From positions 1 through 21,917 of the IMG/VR virus record IMGVR_UViG_3300035698_001427: a stretch of 21,917 bases of DNA. One strand, given 5' to 3'. Within the stretch, counting starts at the first letter, position 1. Every line of letters starts with the position of its first letter. This document shows, piece after piece, positions 14,391-21,254 of this stretch. This stretch comes from a virus. The position numbers were made by a program, and so were the translations under genes. The notes beneath the pieces were generated by a model. The model did no database searches. It had not been told where the DNA came from and saw only the letters and a program-made list of their open reading frames with translations.

Positions 14391-15230
14391 TTAGGCTACT
14401 AGATCAACGTTCATGATGAAGCCATGAGTTGCTTGTAGCACACCTGCACCAGCAACGCCAGTAAGCACTATATCAGTAGCACGTCCGGCAGCTTGACGCT
14501 GTTGTTCCATAGTAATTGATCCACGCATTGCATGACCAATTGCAGAACCTGCAAATATAGCACAAGTAGCAACTCCAGTACCGGCATTATATGGAACCAA
14601 AGCAGATTCAATTATGCGGCATCCAGCAAGCTGACCAACAAAGTAGTTAGCAAGGATGCTGTCAGCAACTGAACCTGAAGCGGCATAGTTGTCTGAAGCA
14701 GTCAAGGCTTTCTTGATTGCGTTAGCTGCTGTTGGGTGAATAACAGCGTAGAAAGGACCAGTTAGTTTGTTTGCTCTTAGATCAGAAACACGATCCATGA
14801 TGTCGTCTTTACCAAAAGCGGCAAGTGCGATAGCAGTAGCAGATCCACCTAAGTTAGTGAATTCAGCAAATGCTTGTTTGTCCATTGCTTCAGCAATAGC
14901 ACGACCTGATTGGTCACCAAGTTGAGTCATAACATTGCTATAAGCACTGTCACGTAACATATCAGTTACTTTGTGGAATACAACGTGCTCACTCAAAGTG
15001 ATTGTAGCAGAAGTTGTGTTAGTGTCAGCAGCAACAGCCGCTGCTTCGTTCGCAATTGTTTCAGCAATTACTGCTGACCATACTGGAACTGTTAGTACTT
15101 TACCAGCGTTTGCTGGAGCGTCAAATACCGTCATCATCTGACGTGCTACTGACTGTTCGTAAGCCGCAAACTGTGCCGCGGTTACAAGGGGAGCGAATAA
15201 TTCGCTGTTAATTGATGTTGTGTTAGACAT
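14391..15230 (-). CDS. Major capsid protein, HK97-fold (279 aa)
   Basis: The gene follows the scaffold-like gene and precedes the connector gene. Features of the capsid fold are visible: an Ala-rich N-terminal arm, the E-loop region (AGKVLTVPVWSAVIAETIAN), the spine helix around VTMLRDSAYSNVMTQLGDQ (read as VTDMLRDSAYSNVMTQ), a GKDDIMDRVSDLRANKL helix, the P-domain strand GPFYAVIHPTAANAIKK, and a C-terminal A-domain with GCRIIESALVPY and a final strand GFIMNVDLVA. The protein is short (279 aa) and has no long N-terminal delta domain, which fits the separate scaffold gene upstream. The ATG at 15230 has a TAGGAG site. The exact subfamily was not determined. Confidence 0.85.
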   Translation of the reverse strand: MSNTTSINSELFAPLVTAAQFAAYEQSVARQMMTVFDAPANAGKVLTVPVWSAVIAETIANEAAAVAADTNTTSATITLSEHVVFHKVTDMLRDSAYSNVMTQLGDQSGRAIAEAMDKQAFAEFTNLGGSATAIALAAFGKDDIMDRVSDLRANKLTGPFYAVIHPTAANAIKKALTASDNYAASGSVADSILANYFVGQLAGCRIIESALVPYNAGTGVATCAIFAGSAIGHAMRGSITMEQQRQAAGRATDIVLTGVAGAGVLQATHGFIMNVDLVA

Positions 15231-15256
15231 TGATTATCTCCTAAGTTGTCTATATA

Positions 15257-15937
15257 TTATATTTTGCCTTTGGCTCTTGCCTCGGCATATAGTTTTCTGT
15301 GGGCCGGGTTGCTCATATCTAATTTAGAGACATCAAAGCTATTACCTAAGTCACTTCCGTAACTGCTTTTAGTGTTGGCTGTTGACGCAGTTGGTTGTAC
15401 AAAGTGCGGATTGGAATCTAAGAATTCACGCACAAGATCATCAACACTTAGAACACTTCCGTTATCTGTGTAACGAACTGCTCCTTTAGCATCAACTACT
15501 TCAACTTCACCGTCTTCATTAAGTCTTACATTTGAAGCTAATAACGCTTTAACTTGCTCTGGATTAACTGCACGATTATTTGCAGCTGAACTTAGCAATG
15601 GCGTATTAACTTTGTATTCCTTAATAACACTGTCTCGTTTTTGGATTTCAGCATCCTTTTTAGAAGCTAATTCTTTTAGAACAGTTTCAAATTCACCACG
15701 CTTTAATGCTTCCTCTTGCTTTAATTGTTCAGCTTGAGATTTCATATTGCGAAGTTCATCTACGTCACCTAGTTCTTCATATGGCTTTAATAGTTTTTTC
15801 TGAAGACTGCCTTTCATGCGAGCCATCATATTATCTACTTCTTCCTGTGAATAAGATTTTGCTTCTATAGCCTGATTTTCAACTGCTAGAGTGTTCGCAT
15901 CAGTCGCGCTTTCATTTACCAACGTATTTTCTGACAT
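15257..15937 (-). CDS. Scaffold-like head assembly protein (226 aa)
   Basis: Directly upstream of the capsid gene is a highly charged helical protein: SQEEVDNMMARMKGSLQKKL, the coiled coil ELRNMKSQAEQLKQEEALKR, and FETVLKELASKKDAEIQKRD. This GP20/DUF4355-like layout is typical of scaffolding proteins that line the procapsid and leave before packaging. Residues 115-180 are a less ordered Asp/Glu/Val region. The tail (DMSNPAHRKLYAEARAKGKI) is a short basic helix of the kind that binds coat protein, and NPAHRKLY-A-R is a recurrent ending in such proteins. The ATG at 15937 has a GGGAGG site about 10 bases upstream. No protease motif is seen. Confidence 0.75.
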   Translation of the reverse strand: MSENTLVNESATDANTLAVENQAIEAKSYSQEEVDNMMARMKGSLQKKLLKPYEELGDVDELRNMKSQAEQLKQEEALKRGEFETVLKELASKKDAEIQKRDSVIKEYKVNTPLLSSAANNRAVNPEQVKALLASNVRLNEDGEVEVVDAKGAVRYTDNGSVLSVDDLVREFLDSNPHFVQPTASTANTKSSYGSDLGNSFDVSKLDMSNPAHRKLYAEARAKGKI

Positions 15938-15981
15938 TGTAGCATCGCCTCCCTTTAAGAGTTTGTATTTTATTATATTAT

Positions 15982-15989
15982 TATTTATA
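15982..15989 (-). promoter_or_regulatory. T4-late-like promoter octamer TATAAATA before scaffold/capsid genes
   Basis: On the minus strand TATAAATA, an exact match to the T4 late -10 octamer, lies 45 bases upstream of the scaffold ATG in an 85-base AT-rich intergenic stretch. A promoter here would drive scaffold and capsid, the most heavily needed products. In DNA this AT-rich a few copies of any A/T octamer are expected by chance, so location is the main support. Confidence 0.4.
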
Positions 15990-16022
15990 TAAGTTGTCTA
16001 ATTTTTGGTTTAAACACGGTAG

Positions 16023-16085
16023 TTACTTCTTCTTTGTGCCTTTGCCTCTACCTTTACTTTTAGGTTTCTTTTTTATATAAGTCAT
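16023..16085 (-). CDS. Very small lysine-rich basic peptide (20 aa)
   Basis: An ATG overlaps the MuF-like gene stop in a TAATG junction, preceded by an AAGGA site 10 bases upstream. It opens a 20-codon frame ending in TAA. Ten of the 20 residues are Lys or Arg, the middle holds KSKGRGKG, and the end is KKK; there are no acidic residues. Such a charge pattern suggests nucleic-acid or capsid-interior contact. Its size is below ordinary gene-calling limits. It may simply be a coupled leader-type ORF. I do not recognise a named family. Confidence 0.55.
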   Translation of the reverse strand: MTYIKKKPKSKGRGKGTKKK

Positions 16086-16792
16086 TATACTGTTTCCTTT
16101 ATTGGTACAAATATATGACGACAGTTGTATCCACCCCGGACCACAAACGGAGAGCCTGGTGCTTTACCACCCCAACTTCCACGCCATATTTTATTAATTT
16201 CTTTGACTGTCATTACTTGCCCATCATGACTGCTACAGAAGCGTCTTGAAGTCTTAATCAATCCACCTACATAACGATATTTGTCAATCCCGGCAATGCT
16301 ACCCCTAAGGATAGTTACTGCTCCATCAAAGTTTCTTACAATGGTGTTAAAGGTATTAGTAATAGTTCTAATACTTTTATTCACTATGGCCCGGAGGTCC
16401 TTGAGGATTACGCCTATAGCGGCACCTGTTAGGCCTCCAAGCACAACACTATTAATAACAGTGTTCTGCTGAGTCTCTAGTGTCTTTTGCACATTGAATA
16501 ATGTTTCTTGCATTATACTTTCAGTGTCTAAACTTGTTATACTAGAGTCAATTACGTCAGCATTCATTGCAATGTTGCTTGCATATATTTCATTAAGCAA
16601 CTCTCTCTGATTTGCAACATATGCACGGATAGGGGCAAATAATGCCAACACTTGTGTCCTGGAAGGATTAGATCCAAGGAATGCAATTTCAGTTACTAGG
16701 CTAGTAAATAATGGACGCAATCCTTTACCAAAGCTAATACTAAGTTTATCTATTAGTGCATCGTGTGCATTTATCTGGAATTCAGTTGCCAT
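16085..16792 (-). CDS. MuF-like minor head protein (235 aa)
   Basis: A head morphogenesis protein of the Mu gpF/SPP1 gp7 type, which associates with the portal and is present in few copies inside the head. The N-terminal 110 residues are helical; 113-175 contain a Gly/Ala-rich hydrophobic segment (SVVLGGLTGAAIGVILKDL) then helices. The C-terminal signature is clear: TSRRFCSSHDGQVMTVKEIN (181-200), with C186 and H189, then VRGGYNCRHIFVPI with C224 and H226, a probable metal-binding set. It overlaps the portal stop by one base (TAATG), with only a weak ribosome-binding site, so it is probably coupled to portal translation. It is shorter than many family members, which carry extra C-terminal domains. 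Confidence 0.85.
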   Translation of the reverse strand: MATEFQINAHDALIDKLSISFGKGLRPLFTSLVTEIAFLGSNPSRTQVLALFAPIRAYVANQRELLNEIYASNIAMNADVIDSSITSLDTESIMQETLFNVQKTLETQQNTVINSVVLGGLTGAAIGVILKDLRAIVNKSIRTITNTFNTIVRNFDGAVTILRGSIAGIDKYRYVGGLIKTSRRFCSSHDGQVMTVKEINKIWRGSWGGKAPGSPFVVRGGYNCRHIFVPIKETV

Positions 16793-18282
16793 TAGACTGC
16801 TTCAACCCATCCTTGTGATTCAAGTAACTCATGCTGTTCCATTGTACTTACTGTGCGAACATCACCAGTCTCTGGATTCATCATATCGTGTGCTTCCATC
16901 ATCATGTTTTCAACACCATTAGGCTGTGCTTCAATTTCATCTACAACTGCTTGCATTTCACTCTCGTCTTCAACGATAAGTTTAGCAATTTCTTTCTGTA
17001 AAACTTTATTGAATGTTTTGCTATTAATGTTTGCTGTTGATGCTTTTAAGTACAAGTCTAGGTCATTGTGGTTGTCGCGAATGTTAAAGCTGTCTGGATA
17101 GTTAATTACCCCGTTCCATACTTTGCCCATGTACCGGGACCATAGTATCCATATCTGTTCTTCAGCTAATTCTAATGCGCTACCTTTTTCAGCCAGGCGA
17201 GCATTAAGTAAACTAAATTCAGTTTGCATTGCAACGCCACTCATTGTACGACTTTCAACAGCACGGATTGCTCCAGTGTTAGCCATCTTGTCAATACTTT
17301 CAATTGTATGTTCAATTGCTGATAGTATCTTGTCAATGCTTGCACCACTAAACTCTAAGATGTAAGGCTTTAGTCCAGGGTCCAAGTTCTCAGGCATGTG
17401 TATTAAACTACCAGCACCAATGCCAGCATTGGTTTCTAAAGTCTTGACTAAACTTGGGTGGGAGTCTAGTCTAATACTTTGATCTATTTCACTTGTGGCG
17501 TTATAGATAAACTTCTGTGCATCAGCTATGTCGCCAATGTCACTAATACCAATGCCTCTAATTGTTGAGCGTTTGTTGTACACACATACAACCGGAACTG
17601 TTCCAAGTTGATTAGGTACTTGCTCATCACTAATTAACACATCGTCTGTTGTATTGATTGTCATTGTCCGAACTGTTTCCATAGTCCATTCTTTGACAAC
17701 ACTTACATCACCATTTACGTCTTCAACATAACGAATGTATTCTAAGTGATAACGTCCGCTTGGTGCTCTTGCATAACGCCAGTCTAGAACAACTAATGGA
17801 GTAAGTAAACTTAGATATGGACGAACACCTTGTGCTAACTCGTCTGCTCTTGTAGTTGCCCCAATGTCTGGCTTTGCTACTACAACCCAAGCATGACCAA
17901 ACACACTTGCCCAAGTTGCCGCATCTTTCATGAAGCTGTTTAAACTGCGTCCATCAAAGTCTGCATCATTAAGAAAGTCTTCAAGTTCAGGCATATTCTT
18001 AACACTACCAAACGATCGTTGTGGTTGTTGTCCAAACAAGAAACTGTTGTATACACTAATAACACTTGAACAATGGTTCTGTAGTGGAGTAGTATCTAAA
18101 CGGTTCTGGTATTCACCTTCTGTTTCTAATTGATATTTTACAAGGTGTTCAGCGTTTTGATATTCCATGCCGCCCATGTATGATTCCATCATGTAGCGCC
18201 ATTGGCTTTTATAACCTTCGTATATGGTATTGCCACTTACTGCTTGTGCTACTTCTGTTGTTAATAATTGTATTGCGTCCAT
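16792..18282 (-). CDS. Portal protein (496 aa)
   Basis: The dodecameric portal forms the capsid vertex where packaging and tail attachment happen. It lies between the large terminase and the MuF gene, and its length is normal for an SPP1/DUF4055-like portal. Visible family features are the N-terminal helical region ending in DTTPLQNHCSSVISVYNSFL, a stem/clip region with GRYHLEYIRYVEDVNGDVSV, the strand GTVPVVCVYNKRS, IGDIADAQKFIYNATSEIDQ, and the crown helices (SAIEHTIESIDKMANTGAIR and FSLLNARLAEKGSALELAEE). The C-terminus is acidic and Met-rich. The ATG at 18282 has an AAAGGA site about 9 bases upstream, inside the short gap after the terminase. Confidence 0.9.
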   Translation of the reverse strand: MDAIQLLTTEVAQAVSGNTIYEGYKSQWRYMMESYMGGMEYQNAEHLVKYQLETEGEYQNRLDTTPLQNHCSSVISVYNSFLFGQQPQRSFGSVKNMPELEDFLNDADFDGRSLNSFMKDAATWASVFGHAWVVVAKPDIGATTRADELAQGVRPYLSLLTPLVVLDWRYARAPSGRYHLEYIRYVEDVNGDVSVVKEWTMETVRTMTINTTDDVLISDEQVPNQLGTVPVVCVYNKRSTIRGIGISDIGDIADAQKFIYNATSEIDQSIRLDSHPSLVKTLETNAGIGAGSLIHMPENLDPGLKPYILEFSGASIDKILSAIEHTIESIDKMANTGAIRAVESRTMSGVAMQTEFSLLNARLAEKGSALELAEEQIWILWSRYMGKVWNGVINYPDSFNIRDNHNDLDLYLKASTANINSKTFNKVLQKEIAKLIVEDESEMQAVVDEIEAQPNGVENMMMEAHDMMNPETGDVRTVSTMEQHELLESQGWVEAV

Positions 18283-18295
18283 TATTTTTTTTCCT

Positions 18296-19537
18296 TTATG
18301 CTAATGCAATGCCCCAGCGTTGCGGTTGTTGGCTGTCAGGATCTATGTCCCGTGTTAGTGGGAATAGATATGCTATGCAGTATGACGCCGCATCAAACAT
18401 ATGATCGTATCCGCTATCTTTGTCAGGCACTTGTGTACCTTCCTTAAATGTAAATTTATCAAGACTTTCTATTGTATATTTAGCAGTGCTACTTATATAA
18501 AGGTTATTAATGCCGTCTGCGGAACATAACCGAGCATTGTAAGCATTAATTCTGTCTCTTACCGGATCATGTTTGCGGGGGGCTTTAACAACAAATCCTG
18601 CGTTAGATAATATAGTATGGTCTGTCATGCCCCCGGCACTTGTGCGTCTTTGGTTGCCACTAGGGTCAGGATAAACAAATATCTTGCTCCTAGGATATCG
18701 TGTTTTAATTTCTGTAACTAATTCGTTGGTGTTTGATGAGTACATTAGTATTTCATCTATTTGGTACATCTTTGCATTATCCTTAACAAAGATAGCGGCT
18801 GTTGCAGGTGATACGTTAAAGTCCATACCAATGTGTATGATACTGTGGTCAATATAGTCTGGTGCTTCGCGAACATTGTCATCTCTAATAAACGCCCAGG
18901 CAACTCTGTTTTCTGTTGTTTCAAATGTTGCTTCAAACTCTTGACGGAATTGTTTTAGGCTCATGTCAGCACGAGCTTGTGTTATTTCTTCTTGATCAAC
19001 AAAGCCACCTTCAATGGTTGTGTACTGCCAACTGCGCCATATGTTAGGTTGTTGTTTTTCTATTAGATACAAGTCGTAGAGCCAGTTGCTTTTGCCTTTG
19101 GGTGTACCAATGAACATTGCTCCGCCCCTTTGATCAGCAAGTGCCGGACGTATAACACTAATCCATAAGTCTGTATCAACATCTGCAACTTCATCTATTA
19201 CTACATAACTTAAACTTGTACCGCGTAAACTGTCTGGATTCTCTGCACCTTTAAGACTTATTACACTGCCATTCTTGAGTGTGATGCTTAGTTCGCTTTC
19301 ATTAACCTTGACTACCCATTTTAAACTTAGCAAGCGTTCTTTAAGAGGCTTCCACACAATCATCTTTGCTGCCCGGTAGGAACTTGTGATGTAAAAGATG
19401 TTCTGATTAGGCATCCTTGCATGGTAACACAACTGTCGTATTGACAGAAAAGTTTTGCCAAAGCGTCTACCGGCTACAACTACCTTAAAGCGATGTTTGT
19501 CATTTGCAATAGATTGTTGGGGACTACTCAGAATCAC
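18296..19537 (-). CDS. terL: Terminase large subunit (413 aa)
   Basis: The DNA-packaging ATPase and nuclease. Walker A is VVAGRRFGKT (20-29), Walker B is YVVIDE (111-116), and the coupling motif is GTPKG (145-149). The nuclease domain has acidic residues in place: D239 in HIGMDFNVSP, D291 in VYPDPSGNQRR, and D382 in YDHMFDAASYC. The length is normal for a compact terminase. The start is GTG at 19537: the codon just before it in this frame is TAA, and residues 2-20 already fit the family. It overlaps the 76-aa gene by 14 bases, and no strong ribosome-binding site is seen, so it is probably translated by coupling. It works with the portal and a small subunit. Confidence 0.95.
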   Translation of the reverse strand: MILSSPQQSIANDKHRFKVVVAGRRFGKTFLSIRQLCYHARMPNQNIFYITSSYRAAKMIVWKPLKERLLSLKWVVKVNESELSITLKNGSVISLKGAENPDSLRGTSLSYVVIDEVADVDTDLWISVIRPALADQRGGAMFIGTPKGKSNWLYDLYLIEKQQPNIWRSWQYTTIEGGFVDQEEITQARADMSLKQFRQEFEATFETTENRVAWAFIRDDNVREAPDYIDHSIIHIGMDFNVSPATAAIFVKDNAKMYQIDEILMYSSNTNELVTEIKTRYPRSKIFVYPDPSGNQRRTSAGGMTDHTILSNAGFVVKAPRKHDPVRDRINAYNARLCSADGINNLYISSTAKYTIESLDKFTFKEGTQVPDKDSGYDHMFDAASYCIAYLFPLTRDIDPDSQQPQRWGIALA

Positions 19538-19754
19538 TTAATAACTCATTTAAGGCTTGACTAACCAATACTATCTGTTTGCGGTCTACATCATGCTCGT
19601 GTCTAAGAAAGTTGTTTTGATTTTGTAGAGCAATCATCTTTTGTTCGTGTTTATTGTGTGCTCGTACTATTTCTTCAAGTAATCGTGCCTGCGAATTAAC
19701 TGTTTCAACTAACTGCATCATTATACTGTAAGGATCAAAGTCTGGATCAATCAT
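19524..19754 (-). CDS. Small coiled-coil protein in the small-terminase position (76 aa)
   Basis: The protein is almost entirely predicted helix with heptad-like spacing (IMMQLVETVNSQARLLEEIV and KMIALQNQNNFLRHEHDVDR). No helix-turn-helix is apparent. It sits directly upstream of the large terminase, where small terminase subunits usually lie, and overlaps that gene by 14 bases. Many small subunits are larger (100-200 aa) and carry a DNA-binding N-terminus, so this one could be a reduced small subunit, supplying only the oligomerisation part, or another packaging factor. The ATG at 19754 overlaps the previous stop in an ATGA junction. Confidence 0.6.
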   Translation of the reverse strand: MIDPDFDPYSIMMQLVETVNSQARLLEEIVRAHNKHEQKMIALQNQNNFLRHEHDVDRKQIVLVSQALNELLSDSE

Positions 19755-20110
19755 TTTCTGTCAGACAACTTTATGCCACTATAATGTGTTTTGCGAACTA
19801 TTATTTCTACGTTGTCTATGTTCCATCCAACACTGCGATCAAGTTGCACAAGACAAACACTGTCAGGACCTTTTCCACGACGCAAGAACAGTTCGTGTGG
19901 CCAAAGACTTTCCCATTGATCCCAAGTTAATTCATAATCTTCTTTGCGATAAGTTGCTTGACTACGGTGTTTAAGCCAGGCATAATACTTGTCGTGACAA
20001 ATACGGTCTGGACCTTTAATCCATTTGTCAGGATTAATAGTCCGCCCTGGACCTTTAGCCGGACTTGTTCTTGTATTGTTTAATGCGTATTTGAATTCAT
20101 AATTGTCCAT
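19751..20110 (-). CDS. Small GW-x-x-DN protein upstream of terminase (119 aa)
   Basis: A basic, Trp- and Tyr-rich protein with the segments RTINPDKWIKGPDRICHDKY, YAWLKHRSQATYRKEDYELT, TWDQWESLW, and LVQLDRSVGWNIDNVEIIVR. The ending (LDR-x-x-GW-x-x-DNVEIIVR) is reminiscent of the last part of AP2/HNH-associated phage proteins (LDR-x-x-x-x-GY-x-x-x-NCRW), but no HNH catalytic histidines are obvious. The neighbouring 96-aa protein shares the pattern. DNA binding is a reasonable guess given charge and pattern. The ATG at 20110 has an AGGA site 12 bases upstream in a 42-base gap. The stop overlaps the next gene as ATGA. Confidence 0.65.
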   Translation of the reverse strand: MDNYEFKYALNNTRTSPAKGPGRTINPDKWIKGPDRICHDKYYAWLKHRSQATYRKEDYELTWDQWESLWPHELFLRRGKGPDSVCLVQLDRSVGWNIDNVEIIVRKTHYSGIKLSDRK

Positions 20111-20152
20111 AATAATATTTATCCTATTAGTACAAATATGGTGACAAAACGG

Positions 20153-20443
20153 CTAGTAATCCTTAGGACTGATTCGTTGTTGATAACTTGCTTTAGCGTA
20201 TCCATACACTCTATTACGTCCAAATGGCATTGAGCGCCAACCGGCATTATCAGGTGTCCAACCTTTAGTCCAGTCATCTCTACAGAATTGATCCGTGGGG
20301 TTCTTTCTTGGACCAAGTTCATTAAGCCAAACAGCAAAGTGTTGCCAGTCAGGATGTATGTAAGTTTTTAGTTCACGTGCTTTGTTAAACGCATTATACC
20401 ATATACGCCATTCATCTAAGTATTCTTGCCTTAAGGTTTTCAT
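20153..20443 (-). CDS. Small GW-x-x-DN protein, first gene after terminator (96 aa)
   Basis: A Trp-rich, basic protein: LDEWRIWYNAFNKARELKTY, HFAVWLNELGPRKNPTDQFC, and DDWTKGWTPDNAGWRSM. It shares with the downstream 119-aa protein a GP-x-x-n-C-n-D-n-GW-x-x-DN layout, so the two may be diverged paralogues. I do not recognise a named function. The ATG at 20443 has no ribosome-binding site: only five bases separate it from a TATAAATA octamer. If that octamer is the -10 element, the transcript would start at or within a few bases of the ATG and be leaderless. No other ATG lies near the N-terminus. Confidence 0.6.
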   Translation of the reverse strand: MKTLRQEYLDEWRIWYNAFNKARELKTYIHPDWQHFAVWLNELGPRKNPTDQFCRDDWTKGWTPDNAGWRSMPFGRNRVYGYAKASYQQRISPKDY

Positions 20444-20448
20444 ATAAG

Positions 20449-20456
20449 TATTTATA
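20449..20456 (-). promoter_or_regulatory. T4-late-like promoter octamer TATAAATA before packaging genes
   Basis: On the minus strand TATAAATACTTAT, with an exact TATAAATA octamer, lies between the terminator at 20478-20500 and the ATG at 20443. T4 late promoters have TATAAATACTATT here, so the match extends to TATAAATACT. No sigma70 -35 box at a useful distance is seen. Confidence 0.45.
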
Positions 20457-20477
20457 CAAAGGCATTATTTACTCATG

Positions 20478-20500
20478 AAAAAAGACTCCTAAGAGTCTTT
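20478..20500 (-). terminator. Rho-independent terminator closing the small-gene cluster
   Basis: An 8-bp perfect stem AAAGACTC/GAGTCTTT with loop TTAG on the minus strand is followed by TTTTTT. It lies 25 bases after the stop of the 74-aa gene and would stop transcripts from the promoters at 21225-21253 and 21456-21483 before the packaging genes. Confidence 0.85.
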
Positions 20501-20524
20501 CGTGTTAGCTGAATAGTCTAAGAC

Positions 20525-20749
20525 TTATTCATTGCCAGAGTGTAATTCAACTTGAATCCAACGTTCAACTTTACCAGCACTACTACCAACTACACTAGCA
20601 TAACCTTCACCATCCCACCGTATGTGTCGTCCAGCAGGATGTCCACTGTAGGTATTCCAATTAGGTCCTGACTGTTCAAGTTTAAGCAAATCTAATGCAA
20701 GTAGTTTTCGCATCTCTGCGGCTGTTGCTACATGATGGCTACTCATCAC
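20525..20749 (-). CDS. Hypothetical small protein (73-74 aa)
   Basis: A Trp/Gly/His-containing protein of unknown family. The N-terminal half is a helix (AEMRKLLALDLLKLEQSG); the C-terminal half is beta-like with NWNTYSGHPAGRHIRWDGEG and VERWIQVELHSGNE. The start is either the GTG at 20749 (GTGA overlap) or, one codon later, the ATG at 20746 (TGATG overlap with the previous stop). The ATG with its TGATG reinitiation junction is the more usual choice, giving 73 aa. Coupled to the 142-aa gene, it is the last gene before a terminator. No function is assigned. Confidence 0.6.
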   Translation of the reverse strand: MMSSHHVATAAEMRKLLALDLLKLEQSGPNWNTYSGHPAGRHIRWDGEGYASVVGSSAGKVERWIQVELHSGNE

Positions 20750-21174
20750 GCTGTCAGCATACTGCTGTAGGTGGTTGCATACTGCTCTAAATTAGGCAGA
20801 CTCATTGCAATCATTTCACGGCAAGAGTATTGCGTGTCGCCGTTAATTGAAAGTGCTTGATCCATTTCATGGAAATTGATCACAAAACCCCTATCAGTCT
20901 TTTCAGACTTCAGCTGTTCCATAATTTGATAACTGTTTGTTTGCAACAGGTATTCTGCAATATATTCAACTGGTGGAGTCTGAAGCCAATCTTTCAAACA
21001 GATTTCACGCAACAAGAAATTCTTGTTGTTGAGCCGGTTGGGAGTCAGTTGCACGTGTGCCCTAACCACTTCAGAAAGGCCATCTTGATGATGACGGATT
21101 GCAAAGAAATGCACGGTTTTTGGTGCGGCTTTGCATGCGGCTATCTCTGCACTGCGTTGTTTTGCTTGTCCCAT
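20746..21174 (-). CDS. Hypothetical protein with MGQAKQR start (142 aa)
   Basis: The N-terminus MGQAKQR is a recurring opening of hypothetical proteins in phages and bacteria, but the rest is not a family I can name. Residues 20-60 are mixed (KTVHFFAIRHHQDGLSEVVR, AHVQLTPNRLNNKNFLL), and the centre and C-terminus are helical with Tyr/Gln/Glu-rich stretches (PVEYIAEYLLQTNSYQIMEQ). There are no membrane segments. The ATG at 21174 has only a weak ribosome-binding site (GAAAG about 12 bases upstream). A consensus promoter lies 51-79 bases upstream. It is co-transcribed with the 74-aa gene. It is probably an early accessory gene, by its promoter type. Confidence 0.65.
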   Translation of the reverse strand: MGQAKQRSAEIAACKAAPKTVHFFAIRHHQDGLSEVVRAHVQLTPNRLNNKNFLLREICLKDWLQTPPVEYIAEYLLQTNSYQIMEQLKSEKTDRGFVINFHEMDQALSINGDTQYSCREMIAMSLPNLEQYATTYSSMLTA

Positions 21175-21224
21175 TTGGAAGTGTCTTTCTGTGTGTTACA
21201 CCGCTGAATTGCTGTGTATGTGTT

Positions 21225-21253
21225 ATTATAGCACACAAGTGCTGGGCTGTCAA
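21225..21253 (-). promoter_or_regulatory. Perfect consensus sigma70 promoter TTGACA-17-TATAAT
   Basis: On the minus strand TTGACA (21248-21253) and TATAAT (21225-21230) are separated by exactly 17 bases, with TGC before the -10 (extended -10). All 12 consensus positions match. It lies directly after the stop of the 51-aa gene and points at the 142-aa gene. Confidence 0.9.
21230..21243. repeat. Inverted repeat AGCAC-ACAA-GTGCT inside the promoter spacer
   Basis: Perfect five-base arms around four bases lie between the -35 and -10 boxes of the promoter at 21225-21253 and touch the first base of the -10. A site placed here could block RNA polymerase, so it is a candidate operator. The arms are short, so chance is possible. 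Confidence 0.4.
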
Positions 21254-21254
21254 A

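Noticed and set aside
17723-17914. 63-aa minus-strand frame inside the portal gene
   Set aside because: Cys/Ser/Arg-rich out-of-frame translation wholly inside the portal gene, without start signals.
20119-20337. 72-aa minus-strand frame overlapping the 96-aa gene
   Set aside because: It lies almost wholly inside the 96-aa gene in another frame, with no ribosome-binding site or coupling; the 96-aa frame has the coherent Trp-rich pattern.
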